Assembly: GCA_963842455.1 (NCBI GenBank)
Contig: CAWJHE010000008.1
Location: forward strand, 1-64,000
Direction of reading: 5' to 3'
Origin: CAWJHE01 sp963842455
GTDB lineage: Bacteria; Chloroflexota; Anaerolineae; Anaerolineales; UBA4823
DNA: 64,000 nt
Positions within the stretch are counted from its first letter, which is position 1. Each line of letters starts with the position of its first letter. The notes beneath the pieces are model-generated. The model saw nothing but the letters and a program-made list of their open reading frames with translations, was not told the DNA's origin and did not search any database. The position numbers and the translations under genes are program-made. This document shows positions 19,735 through 30,368 of the stretch, piece by piece.

Positions 19735-19838
19735 ACTTGCACCTGCTAACTTTTTTGATCGAACCTGATGCCATCATTTCCCACTATTTCAACTATAATT
19801 TCTGAATAACTCGCTTAGACCCAATCCGGAGGCCAGGC

Positions 19839-21629
19839 ATGCGACACAAAAATATCCAAATGAACCCCAGCATCCTACCAATACCACAGCAAGCCATCAG
19901 CTGGTATTTGGCCGTCAGGGAATTGCCTGCAACAAACACTATAGGGATTTTTACATACGTTTTATTTGAAATAGATCGGGGGCTGGTCCTGGATAGTCAA
20001 TTTGCCGAGCAAGACTTCACCCCCAAACAACTGCTGAAAGTACTGGAATCAGCCATACTCTCCCCCCAGGACAGCCTGTTTGGCAGCCCGCATCGACCGA
20101 TGAGCGTGGCATTTGAACAACACGAAATCTGGCAGGCGCTTGAGCCCCACCTGACAGCCGCAGGAATCGCTGCCGTATTCGATCCGCAGCCAGGCCTGTT
20201 GGACGCATTCCTGGAAGAAGCCTGGGCTATTTTCGACGAGACGCAAGATTTGAGTATGCTGCAAACCCTTGAAGTGACACCCTCCCTGCTGGCAGCATTC
20301 TTCACAGCTGCATCGGCTTTTTATCGGGCTGCACCCTGGACCATGTTGGACGACTCCCAACCACTCACCCTGCAATTTCTGCCTGAGGGACGGACCTGGT
20401 ATGCAATCATTTTGGGTCAGGCGAAATTGCAGTATGGAGTCCTGTTCTTTGAAAACTGGCAGGATATCCAGGTTTTTAGCAGTGAAACAAGCAATCCGCT
20501 CGATAATATCCCCGAAAACGGTATCCAGGCCATAAATTTTGAAGACCAGGAAAACTTGCTACCCGCAGACCTGCAGGACATCCACACCTACGGCTGGGAG
20601 CTGCCAGCACCCAATATTTACCCCTACCCCGTTATCTATACGAAAGAAGACCTTTTCCACCCTGATGGCGAGCGCCTGGCCCACCAAACGGTTGCGATTC
20701 GAGCGATCCAACGCTTTGTCACTGAGCAATTGTTATCCGATCAGGATGGTGATTTTTTACCCGCCCAAGCCGAATATTCCTTTTCGACCGATTTGGGACC
20801 CATTCAGATCGTGATCAGTTACCCGATAAAAGAGATCCCGGAACCCAAGTTGGTCAGACTGGATCCCTTAAGTCTCGATGAGCCACAAGCCCTGGCAGCC
20901 GTGCAGCTGGCAGAACAGGCCTGGCACACCGAACAGCCCAGCCAAAGGGTGAGCCTGGCGCAACAGGCGTTGGAGCTCTGGTCGGATTGCGTCCAGGCGC
21001 ATGTCATCTTAGGTGAAGAGTCCGATGATGCAGAAGAAGCCTACCAGCATTTTCAGCACGGTATACAGGCTGCTGAAAAACTTATCGATGCGGATCAGTT
21101 GGCGGCCAGCATGGGGCAGATGTGGCAAACGCCAGGCTTGCGCTTTTATCTGATGGCTATCCAGGGGTATGTAGAATGCCTGATTGAGATGGAAGACTAC
21201 CAGCTTGCCCAACAAGAAGCACAACGTCTGCTCGAATACAACCAGGCTGACCATCAGGGCATCCGTTATACCATGCTATACCTTTTATTCCAGCAAAATC
21301 GAGATGTAGAAACCAGCGACCTGCTGCAACGCTATCCAGAAGAACCATCCGCCAGCTGGCCTTATAGCCGCGCCTTGCTGGCCTTCAAAGAACAGGGAAA
21401 CAGTCTTGAGTTGCAAGTTCTGCTGCAGAAAGCGCTTGAATCCAACCCACATATACCGGCATACCTGACCGGAAAAAAACTCATCCCCGACGAATTGCCG
21501 GAATTTGACAGCTTCGGAGATGAGATTGAAGCCATGCACTACGCCAGGGATTATTTCTTCGCCTGGTGGCAGACCAAAGGAGCTATCGACTGGCTGCGGC
21601 GCAACCTGCCAACCCAGGCCAGTGCTTAA
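19839..21629 (+). CDS. TPR-containing protein with ST7-like C-terminal part
   Basis: A soluble protein of 596 residues with no signal or membrane segment. ATG at 19839 follows ggagg six bases upstream. The N-terminal 300 residues are not recognised. The C-terminal 250 residues are helical repeats of TPR kind (EEAYQHFQHGIQAAEKL, LIEMEDYQLAQQEAQRLLEYN). The last 60 residues, with NPHIPAYLTGKKLIPDELPE and ARDYFFAWW, resemble the end of ST7-type bacterial proteins. Function is unknown. It converges on the lipoprotein gene, and the two stops overlap by four bases. Confidence 0.75.
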   Translation: MRHKNIQMNPSILPIPQQAISWYLAVRELPATNTIGIFTYVLFEIDRGLVLDSQFAEQDFTPKQLLKVLESAILSPQDSLFGSPHRPMSVAFEQHEIWQALEPHLTAAGIAAVFDPQPGLLDAFLEEAWAIFDETQDLSMLQTLEVTPSLLAAFFTAASAFYRAAPWTMLDDSQPLTLQFLPEGRTWYAIILGQAKLQYGVLFFENWQDIQVFSSETSNPLDNIPENGIQAINFEDQENLLPADLQDIHTYGWELPAPNIYPYPVIYTKEDLFHPDGERLAHQTVAIRAIQRFVTEQLLSDQDGDFLPAQAEYSFSTDLGPIQIVISYPIKEIPEPKLVRLDPLSLDEPQALAAVQLAEQAWHTEQPSQRVSLAQQALELWSDCVQAHVILGEESDDAEEAYQHFQHGIQAAEKLIDADQLAASMGQMWQTPGLRFYLMAIQGYVECLIEMEDYQLAQQEAQRLLEYNQADHQGIRYTMLYLLFQQNRDVETSDLLQRYPEEPSASWPYSRALLAFKEQGNSLELQVLLQKALESNPHIPAYLTGKKLIPDELPEFDSFGDEIEAMHYARDYFFAWWQTKGAIDWLRRNLPTQASA

Positions 21630-22507
21630 TCGACAGCATCAGGGCTCTCAGCGTATTCCAGGGGTAACGGGGCTCCCACCGCAAAGGTTTCCTCTGGAAA
21701 TTCCAGCCCGGTGTGCAAGGCGGAAAAATACATTTCAGACGAGATGAATGCATCGCCAGGTTTGCTATAATTAATCCAGCGCAGGATGATCCCGCTCTTT
21801 GCGTCAATCCACATGCGATCAACCACAGGGCCTCCCGGTTGGAACGACCACAAGGCCACAATCGCCGTTCGCCCAGCCATTTCTTCCTGACCGATCACCT
21901 GGAATTCACCGCCGCGCTGCGCCAGAGCCGTAGGAAAGAGCATATCGCTCAGGGGGGTGCCTAACATTCCGGCCAGGGGATAGGGTTGGATCGTGTCGGA
22001 CAATGCAACGGGTGGATTGAAAGTCTGTCCGATCCCCGCTGGCAACTCCTGAACCACCCCCTGGTCCATGCTAAACCCCACTCCATCGCTTATCCACATG
22101 TTTTGCGGAGATGTTTGCGGTCCTGAGACCACGCGTGCTTTGGCTGGCTGATCCAACCAGATTTGCGTATGGGTTACCTGCAAAGGCGTTGTCGAGCCGT
22201 CGCCGGCATAGATCACAACCCAGCCATCTGCCCACAAGTTCTGCCAATGGGTATGGCTGAAGAGCATCAATTGCCGCAACGCTTGGGCATCTGGTAGAAC
22301 CCCTTCTTCAACCGGGTCAATCTCGACAGCTGTAGGCGCGTGCACCAGCTCGCTCATTGGGGTCTCCACGCCGATGACTGGAGCAGGCAAAGGCGTGCTC
22401 AAAGGTGTGGGGGTTAAGAAAGGACCACCCTTCTCAGGCGTGGCAGCCTGTGTACCGCAGGAAGATAAGAAGAGGATCATAAATAATCCAAAAAAGATGT
22501 TTCGCAT
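21626..22507 (-). CDS. Lipoprotein with LolA/RseB-like fold (predicted)
   Basis: A 293-residue secreted lipoprotein. The signal peptide ends in the lipobox LSSC (Cys17), followed by a Pro/Thr-rich spacer. The body has alternating strands such as WVVIYAGDG, TQIWLDQPAKARVV, MWISDGVGF, TAIVALWSF and MWIDAKSGIILRW, the plan of outer-membrane lipoprotein sorting and RseB-like domains. ATG at 22507 follows ggag. What it binds is not known. It is a single gene with its own upstream region of 280 bases. Confidence 0.75.
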   Translation of the reverse strand: MRNIFFGLFMILFLSSCGTQAATPEKGGPFLTPTPLSTPLPAPVIGVETPMSELVHAPTAVEIDPVEEGVLPDAQALRQLMLFSHTHWQNLWADGWVVIYAGDGSTTPLQVTHTQIWLDQPAKARVVSGPQTSPQNMWISDGVGFSMDQGVVQELPAGIGQTFNPPVALSDTIQPYPLAGMLGTPLSDMLFPTALAQRGGEFQVIGQEEMAGRTAIVALWSFQPGGPVVDRMWIDAKSGIILRWINYSKPGDAFISSEMYFSALHTGLEFPEETFAVGAPLPLEYAESPDAVD

Positions 22508-22787
22508 ACATCACTCCGTTAGTAACCAAAAAATTTTCTTTTCAAAGCATCCGGTGTTTGAAAAAAATCTTTTATCAACACCGGACATTCCAGACATGAC
22601 TGTCTTGAAGAATCACTTCCTAAAGACGCTGCTTAGCGAAGTTCGGTTCCCGCTCTTATCTGCTGGTTCAGCTAAATTTGGGTATTCTCTAAAAATCCAC
22701 GATCCATTTTAATCAAATTCGGGGTAATATTTAAGGGACAAAGCTTTCAGGTTCCGTTTTCTTTTCCCGTACAAGGAGGCGATCCCA

Positions 22788-23660
22788 ATGCAAGATTTAA
22801 CAGCACAAATCCTGGAATTAGTCCGGCTGGCTGCCACTGACTTACCGCCTGATGTTGAAGCGGCTATTGAAAAAGCGGTTGAGCAGGAAATACCCGGCTC
22901 GGCAGCCCGCGGCGCGCTTGAAACCATCCTGCAAAATGTGAAACTTGCTCGTCAAAACCAGACTCCCATCTGCCAGGATACCGGTACACCCATTTTTTAT
23001 GTCTATCATCCCGAAGGCTGGAGCACACGCCGCTTACGCCAGCAAATCGAAGCAGCTGTTGTCCAGGCCACCCAAAAGGCATACCTGCGACCGAACTCGG
23101 TAGACTCGCTCAGCGGCAAAAACAGCGGCAATAACCTGGGCGGAGACTACTTTCCCAGTGTTCATTTCAGCGAAGTGGAAGGCGATATCCTGACCATCGA
23201 CTTAATCCTAAAAGGAGGCGGTTGCGAGAACGTCGGCGCTCAATATTCCTTACCCAATAGTGCGCTAGGCGCTGGGCGTGACCTGGCTGGAGTGCGCAAG
23301 GTTGTACTGGATGCCGTGCATAAAGCCCAAGGCAAGGGTTGCGCGCCAGGCATCCTGGGCGTGGCAATCGGCGGCGACCGTGGTTCATCCTATTACGCTT
23401 CCAAAGAAGTTCTCTTCCAGCAAATGGATGAAGGCAGCCAGGATGAGCAGCTTGCTGCCCTGGAAGAGCGCTTGACAGAAGAAGCCAATCAGCTCGGTAT
23501 CGGGCCGATGGGCTTTGGTGGAAAAACAACCGTGCTTGGAACCAAGATCACACATTTAAACCGCTTACCGGCCAGCTATTTTGTCTCCATATCCTACATG
23601 TGCTGGGCGTATCGCCGGCGCCGCATGGTTTGGAAAGACGGCAGTCCAAGCTATTCATAA
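22788..23660 (+). CDS. Class I fumarase/tartrate dehydratase, alpha subunit
   Basis: Catalytic Fe-S subunit of a two-subunit hydro-lyase that interconverts fumarate and malate, or dehydrates tartrate. ATG at 22788 follows aaggagg. Family motifs are CQDTGTPIF, KGGGCENVGAQYSLPN, APGILGVAIGGDR and GPMGFGGKTTVLG; the Cys residues in the first two and in SYMCWA fit as 4Fe-4S ligands. Length is 290 residues, normal for the split form. The beta subunit follows after 18 bases. Fumarase is the likelier role in a respiring or fermenting anaerobe, but sequence alone does not exclude tartrate dehydratase. Confidence 0.88.
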   Translation: MQDLTAQILELVRLAATDLPPDVEAAIEKAVEQEIPGSAARGALETILQNVKLARQNQTPICQDTGTPIFYVYHPEGWSTRRLRQQIEAAVVQATQKAYLRPNSVDSLSGKNSGNNLGGDYFPSVHFSEVEGDILTIDLILKGGGCENVGAQYSLPNSALGAGRDLAGVRKVVLDAVHKAQGKGCAPGILGVAIGGDRGSSYYASKEVLFQQMDEGSQDEQLAALEERLTEEANQLGIGPMGFGGKTTVLGTKITHLNRLPASYFVSISYMCWAYRRRRMVWKDGSPSYS

Positions 23661-23678
23661 CTCTCGAGGGAAAACAGC

Positions 23679-24302
23679 ATGCAGAAAATTCAATTACCTT
23701 TTTCGGACGACCAGGTCCGCGCATTAAAAGTAGGCGATCCGCTGCTGCTCTCCGGGTTCATGGTCACCGGACGAGATGCAGCCCATAAATGGTTGGTTGA
23801 GACGTTTATCAAGAAAACACAGGAGCCTCAGGGAGATGATGAGCAAATTTACCAGGCGCTGCTTCCCCTTTTAAAAGGCGGCGTTATCTACCATTGCGGC
23901 CCGGTCGTAGCGGGTTTGGATACGGCAGATTATCGTTTTGTCGCCGCCGGACCTACCACCAGCATCCGTGAAGAGCCGTATCAAGGCGATGTGATGCGCC
24001 ATTTTCACGTCCAGGGTGTTATCGGGAAGGGCGGAATGGGACCTAAAACCCTGGCTGCCTGCCAGGAAGTGCCTGGATTGTATCTGCACGCCATTGGAGG
24101 CGCTGCCACGCTGATTGCGCAGACGGTCACCCGCGTCACAGATGTCTACAAACTGGAATTTGGCGTACCTGAAGCGCTGTGGGTGATTGAAGTCAAAGAC
24201 TTTCCAGTGGTGGTCACCATGGATGCGCACGGCGGCAGCCTGCACGCCGAGGTAGAACAACGCTCCAGGCAGGTCCTGGACACCTTGCTCGAATCGCATT
24301 GA
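23679..24302 (+). CDS. Class I fumarase/tartrate dehydratase, beta subunit
   Basis: Second subunit of the hydro-lyase, 207 residues. Signature stretches are TGRDAAHKW, YHCGPVV, GPTTSIREEPY, IGKGGM and VTMDAHGGSLH. It supplies substrate-binding residues to the alpha subunit. ATG at 23679 follows gaggga and is 18 bases after the alpha stop, so both are translated from one message. A stem-loop follows at once. Confidence 0.9.
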   Translation: MQKIQLPFSDDQVRALKVGDPLLLSGFMVTGRDAAHKWLVETFIKKTQEPQGDDEQIYQALLPLLKGGVIYHCGPVVAGLDTADYRFVAAGPTTSIREEPYQGDVMRHFHVQGVIGKGGMGPKTLAACQEVPGLYLHAIGGAATLIAQTVTRVTDVYKLEFGVPEALWVIEVKDFPVVVTMDAHGGSLHAEVEQRSRQVLDTLLESH

Positions 24303-24307
24303 CGATC

Positions 24308-24340
24308 AGGCCCTAAGAATTTCAAAAATCCTTAGGGCCT
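24308..24340. terminator. Stem-loop between convergent fumarase and cohesin genes
   Basis: aggccctaag (24308-24317) pairs perfectly with cttagggcct (24331-24340), 13-base loop, followed by ttt on the plus strand. It ends the fumarase operon and could serve both strands. Confidence 0.65.
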
Positions 24341-24398
24341 TTGGAAAACGTCTCCAACCAGTGTTTTGGAGCGCAGTTTTCAATCAATTTCCAAATAC

Positions 24399-25610
24399 TT
24401 AGCGGCAAACAGTTAAGACAACGTCATCCACGTACATGGCTGAATTTTTGAGCAAGCCATTATTAAACGTACCAAAATACAGCTGGATCGTTTCGCCGGC
24501 AAAATCCATCAGATTGAAATTTTCATTCACCCACACGGCATTGTTTTGGATCGTCCAAACTAAGACGCTTTGGGTATATCCATAGCTATCCAGAATTAAT
24601 GCCATCTGAACATCCTCATCCAGGTCAACCGAATCGGGGAATAATGCTCCAATCTGGGGAGGCGCTGACAATTGATCTTGTGCATCTGATCTGTCAGATG
24701 ATAAGATTAACTCGTCTCTGAAAAGTAACCGGTAGAAACTGAGTACTGCAGAAGTAGCATCCGCCGGGATGGTCACAAACTGGCGGGCGCTGGAGTAACT
24801 GTAGATATTGTGTTTCGGGTCATAGATGCCCGTCTGCATGGAAAACGCGCCGGTCTTGGCGGTCAAAGTCGTGTATTGAGCAGGATATTCGCTAGCAGGC
24901 AGCAGCCAATTCGAATTGGTTTCGAAGCTGCTGTTCAGCACCAGGTTCGAACATCCCGTTACTTGAGCATTGATCACCACCGGGATAAAAACCTTGTATT
25001 CCAGCACCACAGGTGGTTCTGTTGGGCTCGGGGATGGTTCGGTGGGAGCGGTTTGGTCAATCAATACCGATCCAGCAACCGTAGAGCCAATCACGCTTTG
25101 CCCTGAGGTGTTCCCGAAAGAAGGCGGCGGGCTATTCACTGAAAATCCGACCGGTGCGCTGGTATTCGGCGGGGCAGAACCGGTTGTCAGCTTGATTGAA
25201 GCAATTACACCATCCGGAAGCGCGTTCAACGGCGCCAGTGGGTCCAACACAAAACAATCGATTTCCCCATCCGCATCCGTCAAATCATAAGTACAGTCAC
25301 CAGAAAAACCTGCCGGCAAATTCATGGTAATCGAGAATGGCAAAGTTGGGTTAAATTGCAGATAGGTATTGCTATAATCCACGGAAAATATCATACTGGA
25401 TATTAAATTGCCATTTGATGTAAATTGAATCGGCACGGTAACTGTGCTGTTAGAGCTGGCAGGTATGCCAACGGGTATGGACAAAACAGGGCCCACATCC
25501 GAAGCTGCCAAGGCTTCCATCGCGCCGCTGCTGGCCAGGAAAAAAGCCAGAAACAAAGCCAGGACAGAAAGACTGAGAGTCATAACAAGTACTATTCTAA
25601 ATGTTTTCAC
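24399..25610 (-). CDS. Secreted cohesin-domain protein with C-terminal jelly-roll-like module
   Basis: An exported protein of 403 residues. GTG start at 25610 follows aggagg. After a signal peptide comes a cohesin-like domain (about 45-185): VPIQFTSNGNLISSMIFSVDY, FVLDPLAPLNALPDGVIASIK and VGFSVNSPPPSFGN. A Pro/Thr linker leads to KVFIPVVIN and then a module of about 165 residues (NSSFETNSNW to YVDDVVLTVC) that occurs three times in the protein at 48-50 kb. The cohesin could bind the dockerin of its neighbour at 25.7-29.9 kb, which is inference. No catalytic domain is seen. Confidence 0.8.
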   Translation of the reverse strand: MKTFRIVLVMTLSLSVLALFLAFFLASSGAMEALAASDVGPVLSIPVGIPASSNSTVTVPIQFTSNGNLISSMIFSVDYSNTYLQFNPTLPFSITMNLPAGFSGDCTYDLTDADGEIDCFVLDPLAPLNALPDGVIASIKLTTGSAPPNTSAPVGFSVNSPPPSFGNTSGQSVIGSTVAGSVLIDQTAPTEPSPSPTEPPVVLEYKVFIPVVINAQVTGCSNLVLNSSFETNSNWLLPASEYPAQYTTLTAKTGAFSMQTGIYDPKHNIYSYSSARQFVTIPADATSAVLSFYRLLFRDELILSSDRSDAQDQLSAPPQIGALFPDSVDLDEDVQMALILDSYGYTQSVLVWTIQNNAVWVNENFNLMDFAGETIQLYFGTFNNGLLKNSAMYVDDVVLTVCR

Positions 25611-25752
25611 GAAGCAACCTCCTGAACCCTATCGGTAGGTTCACCATCCAGCACAATCCGAAGCACATATTGTGCCTGGTGAGATTTTTATCATTTTGAG
25701 TATGCAGTCCCTGGAAAATTTCTTTCCCAGGGACTGATCACAAACTTGGATC

Positions 25753-28700
25753 CTACTTTTTCATTAAGGGCAAGTAGGTCTTCAGGAGATCAGCAATGCT
25801 GATCGAGCCATCCTGAACAATTCCCCAAATGCTTTCTCCAGTGATGCTTCCAAAGGACTCAACAGGATCAGCTGAGGATTGAACAGCGGCCAGGAAGGTC
25901 CCGGATGGATGTCCGGTCTGCAGTGAAAGCATCATAAAGGTGCCTGCGGGCAGAGATCCGCTTCCAGTTAGATTGTAAACGGCAATATCCAATTCGCCAT
26001 CCAGGTCTGCAGGATCATAGCTGACAGCGCCGATAAATCCTGCTGGCAGACTGAATGACACCGCATCAGGTATGCCATCCAGGTTCGCATCGGCATCATT
26101 GAAAGCCAGCCAGGTCTCATCAAAATCGATCGAGAACACCATGCTATTGATCAGCGATGCAGACGGGTTAAACGTGATGGGGATATTCACTTTGCCATCT
26201 TTCAAGGCCTGCACCTCATCTGGCAAGACGACTTCAACTTGCTCGGCTTGCGCTGCAGTCATCATGCTGGTCAGAGCTGATGTGCTGGCTGATAGACCGG
26301 TGCAAGCTGCGCTTCCCCCACCCCAGATGATCAAGACCGTGCAAGAAATATCTCCCGCATCGACCACCAGATCCTGGTTCGGGTTACAGCCAACCGGGTT
26401 ACCTGGGAAGGTTCCCCCAGGGGTGTTGGCTGGCAAGACATCGTCGCCATCAAAGATTTCCAAAACCAGAGCGCTGAGGTCGCCAGCATCTACACCGCCG
26501 TCGCCATTGCAGTCTCCAAGGATGCCGTCAACGATGCTGACGAAACCATCGATGGAGATGCCGCGCACCGATTGACCATAGCTGCCAAAAGATGGCGGTG
26601 GGTCAGCCGAAAAACCAACTCTGGCAGAGGTCGTTGTGCCAGGAACTGACTGGCAGGTAGCCTTGACACGGAACTTAATCGTTGCCAGGGTGCTATCAGG
26701 CAGGACCGCACGTGGTGCAACCTGGTCGTAGATCGAAAAGTCCAGCTCGCCGTCTGTATCCGTTGCCGAATAGCTATAGTAAGCCGTGAAAGCAGAGGGC
26801 ACAAAGAACTGGACAGCACCCGGAATGGTGGGATCGAATTGCAAACACAGCTCATCGAAGTCCACAGAGAATGTGGTTGTGTCAATACCCATGCCATTAT
26901 CATCAAAGAGAACCGGTACGGTGACAATTTCTCCAGGAGCTCCTGGTATATTGCCAGGAATGCGCAGGAAGACCGGCAGCGTGCGCTGGTTGTCATAAGC
27001 AAAAACGTCCCAGGCATTGTTAGTATCGTTGGTCACCAGGTCGGTCGCTTCGGAAACAAAGGCCACATGCCGCCCGAGAGAGGCAACCACCGGAGCAAAC
27101 GACCAATCGTTGGGTTCTGTGCGGCTGAAGTCCAAAGATATGCGCTGAGTCATACCCACATCGTAAACTCCCGATGCAGCCAGTGTGCGATCATGCAGGA
27201 AGATATCCCGGTAACCGTTCACATCCGGCAGGAACACGTCCAGGTTGCTGGCTTCGGAGGCAAAGGCGATGAAGCGGCCATCCGCAGTGATCGACGGAGA
27301 GTAAGAGTTTCCGTTCAAAGCCTGGTCGCCAAAGAAATTCACACTCACCCGGCTAACCGGATAGGGGGTAACATTCAAGTCGGCGACAAAGATATCTGCG
27401 TAATTATTATCATCTACCAGCGGCGCCACCAGATTGGTTGCGCGCGAGGCAAAGGCGACATACAGGCCAGATGAAGCGATAAACGGTGTAAACGAATCAC
27501 CATCTGCTTCTGCACCCGTTAGATCCTGGACAGAAACGCGGACAATGATATTCGACACCCAATCTTTGACGAAAATATCCTGGAAACCATTGCCATCCCC
27601 TGCCAACAAGTTGGTTGCCTGTGAAGCGAACGCAACGTAGCGGCCATCAGCGGAAATGCTGGGGGTGAGTGAATGACCATCACCTGGCACTGCTGGAACG
27701 GTCACATCCGATGAAATCAAGTAGGTGCGGTTAAGTTGGGCATCTCGCACAAAGATATCATGGATATTAGGCAAGTCACCCACCACAAGGTTAGAAGCAG
27801 CAGATCGGAAGGCAACATAACGTCCATTTCCAGCGATAAAAGGCTGGTCCGAGAAACCATTGCCGCTGGTGTTAGCGGTACCGTCAACTACCGAGGCGCG
27901 GATCGTTGCCAGGGTTGTCCGGTCAACCACGAACACATCTCTGGCCCCGTTTACATCTCCACTAACCAGGTTGCTGGCATCCGAGCTATAAGCCACGTAT
28001 CGGCCATCTGAGGTAATCGAAACTTCCCAGGAATTGCCGTTTGCCTGGACACCTGCAGGTCCAACAGAAACGCGCGTGGTGCGCACTGCACCTGGTTCAT
28101 CAAAGATGCCATCCTCATCGAAGTCACGATCACGTACAAAAATATCACGCAGGTTGTTGGTGTCTGCATCCACCAGGGTGGTGGCTTCTGATGAAAAAGC
28201 TACAAAACGGCCGTCAGCAGAGATGGCCGTACTGTACATCTCAAATTGCACACCAGAGGCTTTGTCTCCCTGGGCGTTATTGGTATGCAAGGATACCCGG
28301 TTCAAGGCGCCTCCGCGGCATTCTGGGAAGCTGAACCAACCGATGCGCGTGCGCCAGAGTGGCGTTTCGACCTGATCTCCTTCTAACGGATCGTAGTACA
28401 TATTGGTGTACCAGAAGACGCATTCGTCCAATGGGTCCACGCTCATCTGGCTCTGCCGGCCCCAAGGACCGTCAAAAACCATATCATTGTCTAATTGCGG
28501 GCCGGTGAAAGTTGTTCCCACTGGGCGAGGATAGAGAATATTTTCTCCCTGTGCCATCAACCCGGCAGGATCGCTTTTCAGACGTCCGGCGTAATAGATC
28601 GAGGGATTGAGGGTGCTGCTGGAAATGCTGAACCCTAGCGCCATATCTCCCATGCGGTCAACCGCCAGGCTGCCTAGCCAGCGATAATTGGTATCTGGTT

Positions 28701-29908
28701 GGTGGGTACCGATCTGGTAGAAATAGGGCAGGCCATCCGTGCCAAATTGCATTTCGTACCAGCGCATGCCTACAACACTGCTGGAATGCAAGGCATGTGT
28801 TGCCCACAAGGAGGGCGTATTATCAACAATGCGGTATTGCAACGGGGACATCAGGCGATCGCCGACCACATCCAGTTGCTCTGGCATGGTTCCAAGCGCA
28901 CCAGGCTGTGGGACGATGTATCCGGTTGCCCAGGTTGCACTGGTATCTGTGGTGATGGTCTTGTTCGGCTCGTTAGTTGTGGTGCCGAATTTCGAGGCGC
29001 TTGGATTTAACCAGTTGGCATAGAATTCCCAAATATGGAATTTCCCTTGTTGAATAGAGGCAAAATAGTTGGGTGTGCCCGTTGGAGGCGGGTAGCCCAA
29101 TAAATTGCTGGGGACCAGGTGTTCATAGTTCTGCCATTCGGGAAGGTAGTAATCAATGTATCGGATCACCGTAGTGGATGGGCTGGTCAGGTCTTCACGA
29201 TTGAGCGCCCAAACTTTTACGCCTTCTGGATCGTCATCCTTACCGTTGTTGTACACATCCAACATATCGGCCGAGAGGTAGTAGCCATCTGGCCACAAAC
29301 CCAGTTTGGGTGAGGATGGATACAAGTTCATCTGCCCTTCAGCCGTGTTGATGGCCATGTATTTCCAGTGATCTGGATCAAAGTATGCACCCGGAGCAAC
29401 AGGTGCAGGCACACCATTGGAAACAGCCAAACACAGGTAGTAAGGTCCATTATCGATATCTGTATAAGCCACATCAACAACAACCCAGCGGCTGGCCATA
29501 TGATCATAAATCACATAGGGTTGTCCATGATGAGTACCCTGTCCCCCATCACAGACTGTATACGTGTTTGCGCCAGCCCAAAAATCCTCAAACGCAGCAG
29601 AAGCAATCAGCTCCCCATTCTTGCGGTACAAGAGCCACGGTTTTGTTCGCTGCCTGCAAGAAATGAGTATGCCCGGCTGCGCCGCTGGTGTCCGGAATGA
29701 TTGCATCTGGATCAGCTGACCAATCCACAGGAGTTTCCCTGAAAATGCCGGGGAATTCAAGAATCGGCGGTGGCATCACATCCACGGCTTCCGTATCCTG
29801 GGGTGATTCCGGTTGGGCGTAAGCAGCGAATGATGAAGGTACTACAACTGCCATCAGCAATAAGGTCAACGCAACAAAGAAGTTTACAACTATTGCCCGT
29901 TTCTTCAT
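25753..29908 (-). CDS. Giant secreted protein: PD40-like propeller, cohesin, dockerin, cohesin (one frameshift)
   Basis: About 1,385 residues. ATG at 29908 follows ggaggg and starts a signal peptide ending near AAYAQ. One frame change near 29640 joins NKTVAL to LYRKNGEL. The first 440 residues are an unrecognised, Trp- and Tyr-rich beta domain. Next come six or more TolB/PD40-like repeats (SADGRFVAFSSEA, ARDVFVVDR), each with a DxNxxxDIFV element. Then a cohesin-like domain, a type I dockerin with two DxNxDxxxDxxD-like loops (GDCNGDGGVDAGDLS, NQDLVVDAGDIS), a second cohesin-like domain, and the tail LLKTYLPLMKK. Having both cohesin and dockerin modules in one chain permits self-assembly with the neighbour. 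It is probably a surface or matrix protein. Confidence 0.8.
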
Positions 29909-30368
29909 AAGATATTCCCTCCAAAGAAAGTAAAAGAAACCTCGGCTATTCAATTAACTTAACAATTCTCCTGTAGTAGCCTGCCGCAAGAGAAGATCGG
30001 GGAGTATGCATAATCAATCCATTAAATCATAACGCCACTGACACCTCCACACAATAAAATTCGTCTAAAAACCCCCGTTGAAATATTATATAGTTTTCGG
30101 ATTAATTTTGCCATTTTTCTTTGGAAACCTTGCAAGTTTGTAATCACTGCAGATTGGCTATTGGAAAACTTAATTCATTTTTCTCTCGAATGGCAATCTT
30201 GGAGCCTGTAACCCGCGCAACATGCTTACTCATATTATAGAGAAAATGTTTGTAGAATGCAACCGTTTCCCGGTTCATATTTCTGCTAAAAAATTTCTCC
30301 TTAAAGAAAATGACCAGGCAATCTGATCATCACCTGGTCAAAATTTTAATTACGCGCAAGAGTTAGTC
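29909..30368. other. Intergenic region between the giant protein and the LysM gene
   Basis: 460 bases without a gene, AT-rich in its middle. The left part must hold the promoter and ribosome site (ggagggaata) of the giant gene. The right part holds the terminator of the LysM gene. I see no RNA gene or further repeat. Confidence 0.6.
30311..30340 (-). terminator. Terminator of the LysM gene
   Basis: tgaccagg (30311-30318) pairs with cctggtca (30333-30340). On the minus strand the stem is followed by ttttcttt, a standard intrinsic terminator 29 bases after the stop. Confidence 0.8.

Noticed and set aside
23590..23660. Frameshift at the end of the fumarase alpha subunit
   Set aside because: SYMCWAYRRRRM keeps the family pattern and the length is normal, so no break is needed.
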